Source: Paracidobacterium acidisoli
Lineage (GTDB): Bacteria; Acidobacteriota; Terriglobia; Terriglobales; Acidobacteriaceae
Assembly (NCBI RefSeq): GCF_003428625.2
Contig: NZ_QVQT02000007.1
Location: forward strand, 62,001 to 126,000
Direction: 5' to 3'
DNA: 64,000 nucleotides
Shown here: in pieces, positions 54,679-63,147 of the stretch
Position numbering within the stretch: position 1 is the first letter of the stretch
How the letters are laid out: each line of letters opens with the position of its first letter
The notes under the pieces: model-generated
Database searches by the model: none
Told to the model about the DNA's origin: nothing
Seen by the model: only the letters and a program-made list of their open reading frames with translations
Position numbers and translations under genes: made by a program

Positions 54679-56058
54679 ATGTTTGAGAATCTTTCCGAGA
54701 AACTGCAGCGCGCCTTCAAGAATCTCCGCGGCCAGGGCACCATGACCGAGGAGAACATCCAGGAAGCGCTGCGCGAAATTCGCGTCGCCCTGCTGGAAGC
54801 CGACGTCAACCTGAACGTCGTGAAGGACCTTATCGATCACATCCGCGAGAAGGCCATCGGTCAGGAAGTGATGACCGCCCTCTCGCCGACCGAGCAGGTC
54901 ATCAAGATCGTGCACGATGAGCTGGTCACCCTGCTCGGCAAAGACACGGCGCGCTTTCAGTTCGCTTCGCGTCCGCCGACCGTCATTCTGATGGCCGGCC
55001 TGCAGGGCTCCGGTAAAACGACGACCTCCGGCAAGCTCGCCGCATGGCTGCAGAAGGGTGGTCATCGCCCCATGCTGGTCTCGGTCGACGTCTACCGCCC
55101 CGCTGCCCGTGAGCAGCTTCGCGTCGTGGCGCAGTCCATCAAGGCAAATATCTATCAGGGCGATACCAAAGGTGAGCCCGCAGGCACGCCGCTCGTCGAG
55201 CGCCTCGCGAAAGAGGCGCGCCGCGAAGCCGTCATCACCGGCTGCGACACGCTGATCGTCGATACCGCCGGACGTCTGCACATCGACTCCGATCTGATGG
55301 ACGAGATGGCGAAGCTCAAGGCTCTGCTCAGCCCGCAGGAGATCCTCTTCGTTGCCGACGCCATGACCGGACAGGATGCCGTTCGCTCCGCTGAGGAGTT
55401 CCACAGACGCCTCGCCCTCACCGGCATCGTCCTTACCAAGATGGATGGCGACGCCCGCGGTGGTGCTGCGCTCTCGATACGCCATGTCACCGGCCAGCCG
55501 GTGAAGTTTATCGGCATGGGCGAAAAGCCGGATGCCTTCGAGCCCTTTCACCCCGACCGCATCGTCGGCCGCATTCTCGGCCACGGCGACATTATGTCGC
55601 TCATGGAGCGGGCCGAGGAGAAGCTCGACCGCAAAAAGTCGGAAGAGTTTGCCCGCAAGGCTCTCAGCGGCGATGGCTTCTCGCTTGAAGACTTTCGCGA
55701 CCAGCTCCGCCAGATCAAAAAACTCGGCTCGCTCCAGAGCATTATGAAGATGCTGCCCTCGGTCGGTCCCTTTGCCGGCATGCAGCAGATGGCCGATCAG
55801 GTGGACGAGAAGCAGTTCACGCGCGTTGAAGCCATCATCAACTCCATGACGCAGAAGGAGCGGAACCATCACGAGATCATCTCGGGAAGCCGCCGCAAGC
55901 GCATTGCCAATGGCTCCGGCACAACCGTTCAGGAAGTGAATCAGCTTCTGCGCCAGTACGCGCAGATGCGCAAGATGTTCAAGGGCATGGGCAAGGGCGG
56001 CATGATGCAGCGCCGCGCCATGGGTATGCTCGGCGGGATGAAGGGCATGGGGCGGTAG
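54679..56058 (+). CDS. ffh: Signal recognition particle protein Ffh
   Basis: This 459-residue SRP GTPase has an N-domain (1-90), a G-domain with GLQGSGKTTTSGKLA (about 108-122), DVYRPAAREQL, DTAGRLHID and TKMDGDARGGAAL, and a Met-rich M-domain (about 300-459, ending FKGMGKGGMMQRRAMGMLGGMKGMGR). It binds signal peptides with SRP RNA and targets them to the membrane. It lies alone on the plus strand here, separated from the rpsP operon with which it is often linked. Confidence 0.98.
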   Translation: MFENLSEKLQRAFKNLRGQGTMTEENIQEALREIRVALLEADVNLNVVKDLIDHIREKAIGQEVMTALSPTEQVIKIVHDELVTLLGKDTARFQFASRPPTVILMAGLQGSGKTTTSGKLAAWLQKGGHRPMLVSVDVYRPAAREQLRVVAQSIKANIYQGDTKGEPAGTPLVERLAKEARREAVITGCDTLIVDTAGRLHIDSDLMDEMAKLKALLSPQEILFVADAMTGQDAVRSAEEFHRRLALTGIVLTKMDGDARGGAALSIRHVTGQPVKFIGMGEKPDAFEPFHPDRIVGRILGHGDIMSLMERAEEKLDRKKSEEFARKALSGDGFSLEDFRDQLRQIKKLGSLQSIMKMLPSVGPFAGMQQMADQVDEKQFTRVEAIINSMTQKERNHHEIISGSRRKRIANGSGTTVQEVNQLLRQYAQMRKMFKGMGKGGMMQRRAMGMLGGMKGMGR

Positions 56059-56134
56059 ACCGGCCTTTCTGCCCGTAACAGGCGGAGAGGCGTATGCTGG
56101 TCGGGCGTAAAAACCCTCCACTGCAGGACGGTCC

Positions 56135-57313
56135 ATGATCCAGCACTCTGTCCGAATTCGCCTGACCCCATTCTGCCTTTCCGCGCTTCTTCTCGCTGCC
56201 TCGACGACACTGACTATGGCCTCCGCTCACGCGCAGCAGGAGAGCGCCGCGTGGCCTTCTCTGACGCAGCCGCAGGATTACGTCGTAAAGCGCGTCTCCA
56301 GCGCAGACCCCACCGGAGCCAATGCCGATGCGCGTCCGGTCGCGCCAGGAGCGACCATCACCCTGCTCGATGCTGATGGCCCCGGCATCGTCTCGCATGT
56401 GTGGATGACCATCGCCGACTCCGAAGAGTGGTCGCTCAAAAAGATTGTGCTGCGCATGTACTGGGATAACGAGACAGACCCCAGCGTCGAAACGCCCGTC
56501 GGTGATTTCTTCGGCCTCGGACTCGGCGATTATCACAACTGGCAGTCGGCGATGCTCTCGGTCGCGCCTGAAAAGGCTCTGAACAGTTTCTTTCCCATGC
56601 CCTTTCAGCATCACGCGCGCATCACCATCACCAACCAGGGCAGCCAGCCCATCCACTCGCTCTACTGGAACATCGACTATCGCGCGTATCCTCATCCCCT
56701 GCCCGCAGACACACTTTACTTTCACGCGCAGTATCATCAGGCCCAGCCCAATCACGGAGCCTTCAACACCTGGACCTCCAACGGCGACCCGGCGGTGAAC
56801 AGCCGCACCAACCTCACCGGCGAAGACAACTACGTCTTTCTCGACGCGAAGGGCCGCGGCCAGTATGTCGGCGTCACTCTTTCGGTGCTGCAGAATCAGG
56901 ACAACTGGTGGGGCGAGGGCGATGACATGTTTTTTGTCGACGGCGAAAAGAAGCCGTCCATCGCCGGCACCGGTTCAGAGGATTACTTCCTCGGCGCGTG
57001 GGACTTCGGCAGCCACGCCTTCTCTTATCCTCTTTATGGCGCTCCTTATATAGAAGGCGATGAGCATGAAGGCTCGCGCGCCAGCGTCTATCGCTTTCAC
57101 CTCGACGCGCCCATCACCTTCACCCGATCCATTCGCGCCACGATCGAGCATGGGCACGCCAACGTGCGCTCCGATAACTACTATTCGGTCGCCTACTGGT
57201 ATCAGACCGAGCCGCATGCTCCCTTCCCGCCGCTGCCTCCGGTCGCCGATCGCATCCCCGCACTGCAGCCAACCGGAGGCCCCGGCAATCATCTGGTACA
57301 GCCTGCTCCCTGA
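56135..57313 (+). CDS. Secreted DUF2961 / GH172-like protein
   Basis: This 392-residue secreted protein has a signal peptide ending AHAQ. Conserved DUF2961 blocks are GPGIVSHVWMTIAD, MYWDNETDPSVETPVGDFFGLG, PMPFQHHARITITNQG, WWGEGDDMFFVDGEKKPSIAGTGSEDYFLGAWDFG and RFHLDAPITFTRSI. The family includes glycoside hydrolase GH172 (fructan-type glycosidases). It probably acts on sugars with the neighbouring fucosidase; the substrate is unknown. Confidence 0.9.
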   Translation: MIQHSVRIRLTPFCLSALLLAASTTLTMASAHAQQESAAWPSLTQPQDYVVKRVSSADPTGANADARPVAPGATITLLDADGPGIVSHVWMTIADSEEWSLKKIVLRMYWDNETDPSVETPVGDFFGLGLGDYHNWQSAMLSVAPEKALNSFFPMPFQHHARITITNQGSQPIHSLYWNIDYRAYPHPLPADTLYFHAQYHQAQPNHGAFNTWTSNGDPAVNSRTNLTGEDNYVFLDAKGRGQYVGVTLSVLQNQDNWWGEGDDMFFVDGEKKPSIAGTGSEDYFLGAWDFGSHAFSYPLYGAPYIEGDEHEGSRASVYRFHLDAPITFTRSIRATIEHGHANVRSDNYYSVAYWYQTEPHAPFPPLPPVADRIPALQPTGGPGNHLVQPAP

Positions 57314-57443
57314 GCGGGAAAGCAGCGTGCGGCAAAGAGGAATGAGGCGATTCCATGCCATGACCCTCTGAAAATGAGAGGATGGAGAGGATCGCTATCT
57401 TCTCACTGAGGCTGCTTCGCATGCCTCGCCATGCAGGACACGA

Positions 57444-58103
57444 ATGCCGCACCTTCAGAACCAGCTCGACCAGATTACGCAGAACACGCGCACCCTTGTG
57501 CAGCCGGAGCGGCTGGAGATCAACGAGCGCTCCATCGCCGAGCTCTTTGCCACCGGCATCGAAGAGAACATCCTGCCCGCCGGTGAGCAGGCTCCCGATT
57601 TCGCGCTTCCCGATGCTTCAGGCCGTCAGGTCCGTCTTTCGGATCTGCTGGCCCTCGGTCCGCTGGTCCTCAATTTCTTCCGCGGCCGCTGGTGCCCTTA
57701 CTGCATAACCGAGCTTGAAGCCTGGCGCGATCTCTATCCGGTCATCCGCGAGCGCGGAGCCCTCGTCATCGGCATCTCTCCTCAGCTCGAGCGACAGAAC
57801 GACTTCACCGCCGGCCAGCATTCGGTTCCCTTCCCTCTGCTGACCGACAAGGAATGCTTCGTCGCGAACAAGTTCGGCCTGGTCTGGACGGTTCCGCTCT
57901 ATCTGCAGAACTACTATCGCAGCATTCTGGTGAATATTCCGTACATCAACGGTGAATCGAGCTGGAAGCTGCCGCTTCCGGCGACCTATATCATCGCGCA
58001 GGACGGGAAGATTCTTTATGCCGAGGCGCATGCCGACTTCCGTGTTCGCCCCGAGCCCGAAGAGGTACTGCGCGCGCTGCCCGCCTTTGCGCGGCCGGAG
58101 TAA
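57444..58103 (+). CDS. Peroxiredoxin-like (AhpC/TSA-type) protein
   Basis: This 219-residue cytosolic protein has a thioredoxin-fold domain from about residue 50: AGEQAPDFALPDASGRQVRLSDLLALGPLVLNFFRGRWCPYCITELEAW. The CPYC motif sits at the AhpC/TSA active site and probably reduces peroxides. AGGACACGA precedes the ATG. Confidence 0.88.
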   Translation: MPHLQNQLDQITQNTRTLVQPERLEINERSIAELFATGIEENILPAGEQAPDFALPDASGRQVRLSDLLALGPLVLNFFRGRWCPYCITELEAWRDLYPVIRERGALVIGISPQLERQNDFTAGQHSVPFPLLTDKECFVANKFGLVWTVPLYLQNYYRSILVNIPYINGESSWKLPLPATYIIAQDGKILYAEAHADFRVRPEPEEVLRALPAFARPE

Positions 58104-58125
58104 TTCTTCCAAACAGGCGTTTCCG

Positions 58126-58887
58126 TCAGTCCCCGGTGATTCCCGCAAACAGCGCACGATCCTCGCTGACCGGAACGATCCCTCGTGTTGCCACCAGCAG
58201 AAATCGCTCGCGCGCCATGGCGTTGCGCACATGCTCACCCACCCGCTCCAGCACGCCGCTTTGCGAGCTGTGCTGGCGGAAAGCCTCCAGCTTGCGCGCG
58301 CTCAGCTCCGGATTCAGCTCCAGCGTGAGCGAGTACGGCATTGTTGAAGATCCACTGAGTTCCGGCCGTCCGCGCACGGAAATAAACGGCGTGCTGGAGT
58401 AGTACAGCTTCTGCGGAGCATACGTCTCCAGCCCTTCAGCGAGCTGCTCTGGAAAAAACTCCGGCCGGCCGGCCCAGTGAAACGCCGCCGTCGCCGTTAC
58501 GGAGACCATCGTGTGATCGCGGTGCAGATTCACGCTGCCGTCCCCGCCGAAGGTCAGCACCACATGCGGGCGCCACCGCCGGATTCGCGCCGCGATCGCT
58601 CCCGCAAGCTCATAGAAATCCTGCCGCGGCAGCTCTCCATCCGGATAGTGCAGCACCTCATGATGCGCGATGGCCAGCACGGCCGCCGCAGCCTCAAGCT
58701 CGGCGCGCCGCACCTTTCCCAGATCCTCACCGGCTGCGACCTCTCCGCGAAAGTGCGCCGCTTCTCCATTGGTCAGGCAGAGAACGCCGGTTTCCACGCC
58801 CTGCTGGTGCGCCGTCAGCAGCGCTCCGCCAAAGGCTCCGCTTTCATCATCGGGGTGCGCGGTCACGCACATCAAACGCAGAGGCAA
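58126..58887 (-). CDS. PIG-L/LmbE-family deacetylase
   Basis: This 253-residue protein has the zinc-binding motif AHPDDE (residues 9-14) and a later HRDH (about 120), diagnostic of the PIG-L family of N-acetylglucosaminyl deacetylases, which includes MshB and BshB. The natural substrate is not clear; no bacillithiol genes are nearby. It lies 12 bp after rnhB and may be co-transcribed. Confidence 0.9.
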   Translation of the reverse strand: MPLRLMCVTAHPDDESGAFGGALLTAHQQGVETGVLCLTNGEAAHFRGEVAAGEDLGKVRRAELEAAAAVLAIAHHEVLHYPDGELPRQDFYELAGAIAARIRRWRPHVVLTFGGDGSVNLHRDHTMVSVTATAAFHWAGRPEFFPEQLAEGLETYAPQKLYYSSTPFISVRGRPELSGSSTMPYSLTLELNPELSARKLEAFRQHSSQSGVLERVGEHVRNAMARERFLLVATRGIVPVSEDRALFAGITGD

Positions 58888-58899
58888 TCGATCATCTCC

Positions 58900-59643
58900 T
58901 CAGGAGGAAAGCTGCTCGTCCCAGGGCAGCGATGTCTGGGCAACGGGACGAAAGCTGCGCCGGTGCAGCGGGCACGGCCCGTGCTTCTCAAGCGCCGCCA
59001 GATGTTCCGGAGTGCTGTATCCCTTGTGCGAGGCCAGCCCGTACTGCGGATACTCGTGATCCAGCTCACGCATGCGCCCGTCGCGATAGACCTTGGCGAC
59101 GACCGACGCCGCCGCGATGGAAATGCTCAGCGAATCGCCATAAATAATGCTGGTCTGCGGGCAGGTCAGGTCGAGCTTCATCGCGTCGATCAGGAGATGA
59201 TCGGGAGCAGGCGACAGCTTCGTCACCGCCGCGGTCATCGCCAGCCGCGTCGCCTGATAAATATTGACGCGGTCAATCGTCTCCGCATCGATCTCTTCGA
59301 TGACGATGGCAATGGCCTTCTTCTTCACCACGCCGGCCAGCCGCTCGCGGTCTTCGCGCAGAAGCTGCTTCGAGTCACGCAGCCCGCGAATGCGCGTGTC
59401 GATGGGAAGAATGACCGCCGCCGCCACCACCGGTCCAAACAGCGCGCCGCGGCCTACCTCATCCACACCGGCAATGACGGTGGCGCCCTGCAGCCGCGCG
59501 GCTTTCTCGTACTTGTTGCCGCAGACCAAGGTTCGCAGCATGCGCAGCTTGCGCGCAGCCGCCGAGATACTTTTCTCGCCGTTCCCGCTGAGAATCTCAG
59601 CGTCGAGCCCAGGTTCGGGGATGGGTTCGAAAAGCTCCGCCAT
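58900..59643 (-). CDS. rnhB: Ribonuclease HII
   Basis: This 247-residue enzyme has the RNase HII signature IAGVDEVGRGALFGPVVAAAVIL with catalytic Asp/Glu, then LLIDAMKLDL and IAAASVVAKVYRDGRM. It removes ribonucleotides from DNA. The N-terminus is about 45 residues longer than the core fold. A terminator-like hairpin lies between rplS and this gene. Confidence 0.96.
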   Translation of the reverse strand: MAELFEPIPEPGLDAEILSGNGEKSISAAARKLRMLRTLVCGNKYEKAARLQGATVIAGVDEVGRGALFGPVVAAAVILPIDTRIRGLRDSKQLLREDRERLAGVVKKKAIAIVIEEIDAETIDRVNIYQATRLAMTAAVTKLSPAPDHLLIDAMKLDLTCPQTSIIYGDSLSISIAAASVVAKVYRDGRMRELDHEYPQYGLASHKGYSTPEHLAALEKHGPCPLHRRSFRPVAQTSLPWDEQLSS

Positions 59644-59705
59644 GCCTCAAAGTGTAAATCGCAGTGTGCTGCGGAAGGTGGTGGAAATTCGGGCAGACAC
59701 ACAAA

Positions 59706-59728
59706 CGCCCCGGCGGAACACCGGGGCG
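59706..59728 (-). terminator. Terminator/attenuator after rplS
   Basis: CGCCCCGG and CCGGGGCG form a perfect stem around a 7-nt loop, with TTTGTGTG following on the minus strand. It lies between rplS and rnhB. Confidence 0.7.
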
Positions 59729-59742
59729 CAGCGGGAAAAGAC

Positions 59743-60096
59743 CTATGCCTTCTCTACTTCCTTCAGACGGGCAGCCTTGCCGCGCAGTCCGCGCAGGTAG
59801 AAGAGCTTCGCGCGGCGAACCTTCGCGGAGCGAATCTTCTCAACCTTGTCGATCACTCTGGAATTGAACGGGAAGATGCGCTCGACCCCCTGGCCGAAGC
59901 TCATTTTGCGGACAGTGAAGCTGCCCTGCGCACCGTTCCTGCGGGCAATCACGATGCCCTCAAACGCCTGAAGACGCTCTTTGTCGCCTTCCTTGATCCT
60001 GACCTGGACACGCACCGTGTCACCGGGCGCAAACGCCGGCAGATCGGTACGGTTCAGCTTGTCGGCAAGCCGCTGCATTACTGGATGAATAGACAT
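59743..60096 (-). CDS. rplS: Ribosomal protein L19
   Basis: This 117-residue protein has the L19 sequence [34 protein letters not shown]...[52 protein letters not shown]. It is part of the rpsP-khpA-rimM-trmD-rplS cluster, separated from trmD here by a toxin-antitoxin pair. Confidence 0.98.
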   Translation of the reverse strand: MSIHPVMQRLADKLNRTDLPAFAPGDTVRVQVRIKEGDKERLQAFEGIVIARRNGAQGSFTVRKMSFGQGVERIFPFNSRVIDKVEKIRSAKVRRAKLFYLRGLRGKAARLKEVEKA

Positions 60097-60159
60097 AACT
60101 CTTCCTGATGATGAAATCCGAACTCTCAGTTTACAGGAAAAACTGTACCTTTGACGACT

Positions 60160-60459
60160 TCAGACGCGATTTCGCCAGTATCCCGGGCGTCTGTACCTAT
60201 GCGCAAAAGCCAGTATCTGGATCGTTGTTTCCGTTTCGCGGTACACAACAGCGAATGGGAAGTGGCTCAATATAAATCTGCGTGTGCCGTCAGCTCGGAG
60301 TGGCCAGCGTTGCGGAGATGCACTTACCAGTGCAATGCAGCGGTCAATTTCCGCGGCCAGTCTGTTTGCTGCAATCACACTGCGCTCGCGATACCACGAC
60401 AGTGCAGACTTTAGTTCTTCAAGCGCAGCGGGATGAAACTCCAGCGTCTTACCTGGCAT
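60160..60459 (-). CDS. RelE/ParE-type toxin
   Basis: This 99-residue protein begins MPGKTLEFHPAALEELKSALSWYRER, contains RWPLRADGTRRFILSHFPFAVVYRE and ends ILAFAHRYRRPGYWRNR, the RelE/ParE superfamily fold. The ATG at 60459 overlaps the antitoxin gene by 11 bp. It may cut mRNA or block gyrase; which cannot be told from the sequence. Confidence 0.88.
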   Translation of the reverse strand: MPGKTLEFHPAALEELKSALSWYRERSVIAANRLAAEIDRCIALVSASPQRWPLRADGTRRFILSHFPFAVVYRETETTIQILAFAHRYRRPGYWRNRV

Positions 60460-60685
60460 GGAGAATAGCTGACATCTGACGACGCGCTTCAGCCCATGCA
60501 ACCGGCTTTACCCTGCCGCTGTCCAGCTCCGCCCTGCGACTGGCAATCTCTTTCTCCCACGCCTCTTCCGCTGATTCATCCACGGTGTCATCGAGACTGT
60601 CCAGTAATGAATCCGCCAGCGCCGCGCGTGCTTCGGATGGCAATTCCAAGGCCTTTTTCAGAAGTTCAGAAACCTCATGCGCCAT
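60449..60685 (-). CDS. Unstable antitoxin of the addiction-module type
   Basis: This 78-residue acidic protein (EVSELLKKALELPSEARAALADSLLDSLDD, then EEAWEKEIASRRAELDSGRVKPVAWAEARRQM) matches the addiction-module antitoxin family usually paired with RelE/ParE. It overlaps its toxin gene and starts 35 bp after the trmD stop. Confidence 0.85.
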   Translation of the reverse strand: MAHEVSELLKKALELPSEARAALADSLLDSLDDTVDESAEEAWEKEIASRRAELDSGRVKPVAWAEARRQMSAILHAR

Positions 60686-60720
60686 ACAAACAGTGTAGAC
60701 GGGAATGTCAGGATTCCGCC

Positions 60721-61530
60721 TCACCTGGACTGATTCATGTTCAGGAGAAACTTCCTGTCTTCTTTGGTCAGCTCCGCCTTCTCGAGCAGATCAGGCCGGT
60801 TGCGCAGCGTCTTTTCAAGCGCCTTCTGCCGCCGCCACTTCCGGATCGCCGCATGGTCTCCGCCCGCCAGCACCTCAGGCACAGCGAGCCCGCGAAACTC
60901 CGCCGGCCGCGTGTAGTGCGGGTAATCGAGCAGACCGCCTGCTCCGTGCGTGGAGCGCGGCGGCCCATCCGGATCATCGGCGAACTCGGCATCCGCCACT
61001 CCAAAGCTCTCGTACGCGCTCGAGGCCTCGTTACCCAGAACGCCCGGCAGCAGCCGCATCGTGGCATCGACGATGACCGCCGCACCCAGTTCTCCACCCG
61101 AGAGCACATAGTCTCCGATCGAGAGCTCGCGATCGCAGAACAACTCGTTCACCCGCTCATCGACGCCTTCATAGCGGCCACAGATCAGGGTCACGCGCTC
61201 CAGCTTCGACAGCTCCCGCGCCACCGGCTGGGTGAACCGCGCTCCCTGCGCCGAGAGCAGAATCACCGATTCCTTCGTCGTGTCGCGTTCCGGCTTCGCT
61301 GCGATGCCCAGCGACTCGATCGCCTCCGCCAGCGGCTCCGGCTTCAGCACCATGCCTTCGCCGCCGCCGAAGGGGCGATCGTCGACGGTGCGGTGCCGGT
61401 CATATGTGAACTCCCGCAGGTCATGCATGCTGACCTGCACCCGCTCCTGCGCGATGGCGCGGCGCACCACTCCATATCCGAGAATGCCGGTAAAAAAGTC
61501 GGGAAAGATGGTGATGATGTCAAAACGCAT
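60721..61530 (-). CDS. trmD: tRNA (guanine-N1)-methyltransferase
   Basis: This 269-residue enzyme has the TrmD knot motifs: [34 protein letters not shown] and [19 protein letters not shown]. It methylates G37 of tRNAs and prevents frameshifting. Confidence 0.98.
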   Translation of the reverse strand: MRFDIITIFPDFFTGILGYGVVRRAIAQERVQVSMHDLREFTYDRHRTVDDRPFGGGEGMVLKPEPLAEAIESLGIAAKPERDTTKESVILLSAQGARFTQPVARELSKLERVTLICGRYEGVDERVNELFCDRELSIGDYVLSGGELGAAVIVDATMRLLPGVLGNEASSAYESFGVADAEFADDPDGPPRSTHGAGGLLDYPHYTRPAEFRGLAVPEVLAGGDHAAIRKWRRQKALEKTLRNRPDLLEKAELTKEDRKFLLNMNQSR

Positions 61531-61619
61531 ATAAGATTTCCGGCGAAAATTACTCCGGAGGAGCGCAGAGTCCGGCCGGCACGAGCACGGGGAAAGACAG
61601 GCTATACCTGGACGAGATT

Positions 61620-62234
61620 CTATTCTTTGTTCCTTGTCTCGATCTCGCGCTGTTCCTCTTTCGTCATCGGCGCGTTGATCTCAAGCAGGCCCGCCGGCAG
61701 GCGCATCTCGATACGCTGCTGTTCCACGTCGATCGCCTCCAGCCACGCCTTCGCAAAAGGAATCAGAGCGTCCTGCTCCTTCCTTTTTCCGGGACCCGAT
61801 GAGGGACGCCGCACTACCAGCAGCGAGGTGCTCGACGACGCGCTGTCCACGTCCACGACCTCGCCGATGTCCACGCCGTTCCGGCCCAGGTCGATCACAT
61901 GACAGCCGATCAGATCGCCGACGTAGACCGATCCCTCCTCGAGGGGAGCCCGTTCGCTCTGCGGGACAGCGACCTCAAATCCGCGCAGAGGCTCGGCATC
62001 GTTGATCGACTCGATGCCTTTAAATTTAAAGACGATTTTGCTGCGGAAGAACCAGTGACTCTCCAGCTCGATCTCGCGCGGGCGGGAGTGCAGTCTCTCC
62101 GGGGGAATGAGAAACAGCCTGCGCCGCTCTTCGAAGCGTTCAGGGAAATCCGTGAGAATGTCGGCTATGATCTCGCCGCGTCGTCCGTGCGTACGAAGGA
62201 GCCTGGCAACGATCACCCAATCAGACGGCGGCAT
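61620..62234 (-). CDS. rimM: 16S rRNA processing protein RimM
   Basis: This 204-residue protein has an N-terminal RimM domain ([36 protein letters not shown]) and a C-terminal PRC-like domain ([15 protein letters not shown]...[30 protein letters not shown]). It assists 30S subunit maturation. It lies between khpA and trmD. Confidence 0.97.
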   Translation of the reverse strand: MPPSDWVIVARLLRTHGRRGEIIADILTDFPERFEERRRLFLIPPERLHSRPREIELESHWFFRSKIVFKFKGIESINDAEPLRGFEVAVPQSERAPLEEGSVYVGDLIGCHVIDLGRNGVDIGEVVDVDSASSSTSLLVVRRPSSGPGKRKEQDALIPFAKAWLEAIDVEQQRIEMRLPAGLLEINAPMTKEEQREIETRNKE

Positions 62235-62251
62235 GTGGGGGGAGGGGACCG

Positions 62252-62542
62252 TTATTCTGCCTTGGCTGCCTGCTGGTTCTCTTCGAGAATGTCGAGCGTG
62301 TAGCGATGATGATGCTTCATGCTGACGGCGCCGAGAATCGTGCGCATCGAACGCGCAGTCCGGCCCTGCTTGCCGATCACCTTACCTACGTCAGCAGGCG
62401 CTACCCGCAGTCGAAGCACAGTGCTTTCGTCGCGCTCCACAGCCTCAACGATTACCGCGCCCGGTTCATCCACCAGTGCGCGAGCGATTTCCGTTACCAG
62501 TTCCTGCATGTTGTCGGGTTTATCTTGCGAACTCATCTTCAT
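62252..62542 (-). CDS. khpA: KH-domain RNA-binding protein
   Basis: This 96-residue protein (MKMSSQDKPDNMQELVTEI) has a KH domain with the GxxG loop VIGKQGRTARSMRTIL. The ATG at 62542 follows a run of six G. It is the usual partner of rpsP and rimM and binds RNA. Confidence 0.94.
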   Translation of the reverse strand: MKMSSQDKPDNMQELVTEIARALVDEPGAVIVEAVERDESTVLRLRVAPADVGKVIGKQGRTARSMRTILGAVSMKHHHRYTLDILEENQQAAKAE

Positions 62543-62722
62543 GGCCCCCCTTTGCGAGATCGCCTTCCGTCTCCAAGGGCTTGTCGCGCAATAGTACCGC
62601 AAGCCCAGGAAAGGAAGACAGCGTATTTCCTGAGTTTTTACGCCGTACCACAGCAAACATCTGTCAAGGGGGAACTTTTTTGATCCGTACTACTTACTAC
62701 ACCCACGGAACTGGTACAGAAA

Positions 62723-62965
62723 CTACGCTGCGACCGGAGCGCCCTGCTTCGCCACCAGAATGGCGACCCGATCGGACAACTGAGCACCCTTCGCGGTCCA
62801 GTAATCGATGCGATCCTGCTTCAGCGTGACGGAAGCCGGGTTGGTACGCGGATTATAGGTACCGACCACTTCTACGGAACGGCCATTACGCGCGCGGCTC
62901 TTCTCGATCACCACGACCCGGTAATATGGCTGCTTGCGCGCACCGACGCGCGCCAGACGAATCAT
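62723..62965 (-). CDS. rpsP: Ribosomal protein S16
   Basis: This is an 80-residue S16: MIRLARVGARKQPYYRVVVIEKSRARNGRSVEVVGTYNP. The start at 62965 is the family start; a longer frame to 63001 is rejected. It is the first gene of the rpsP-khpA-rimM-trmD-(TA)-rplS cluster. Confidence 0.98.
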   Translation of the reverse strand: MIRLARVGARKQPYYRVVVIEKSRARNGRSVEVVGTYNPRTNPASVTLKQDRIDYWTAKGAQLSDRVAILVAKQGAPVAA

Positions 62966-63147
62966 CAACACAGTCAAACATCCTTTCAAATACAGCTGCA
63001 ATTTCAGGGGATACCAGCGGCTGCTGCGCCCGTCAAACAGGCGTTAACGCATACTCCTGGAAGTTAAGTATAGCAGCAGGAATGGCCTGCGGACAGAGAA
63101 TCTCTCACAGGAACATTCCCTTCCCGTGAAACATTTTCTTCGCGCAC

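Noticed and set aside
54538-56136. Long minus-strand frame continuing from the fucosidase across ffh
   Set aside because: It is antisense to ffh. The fucosidase signal peptide fixes the true start at 54537.
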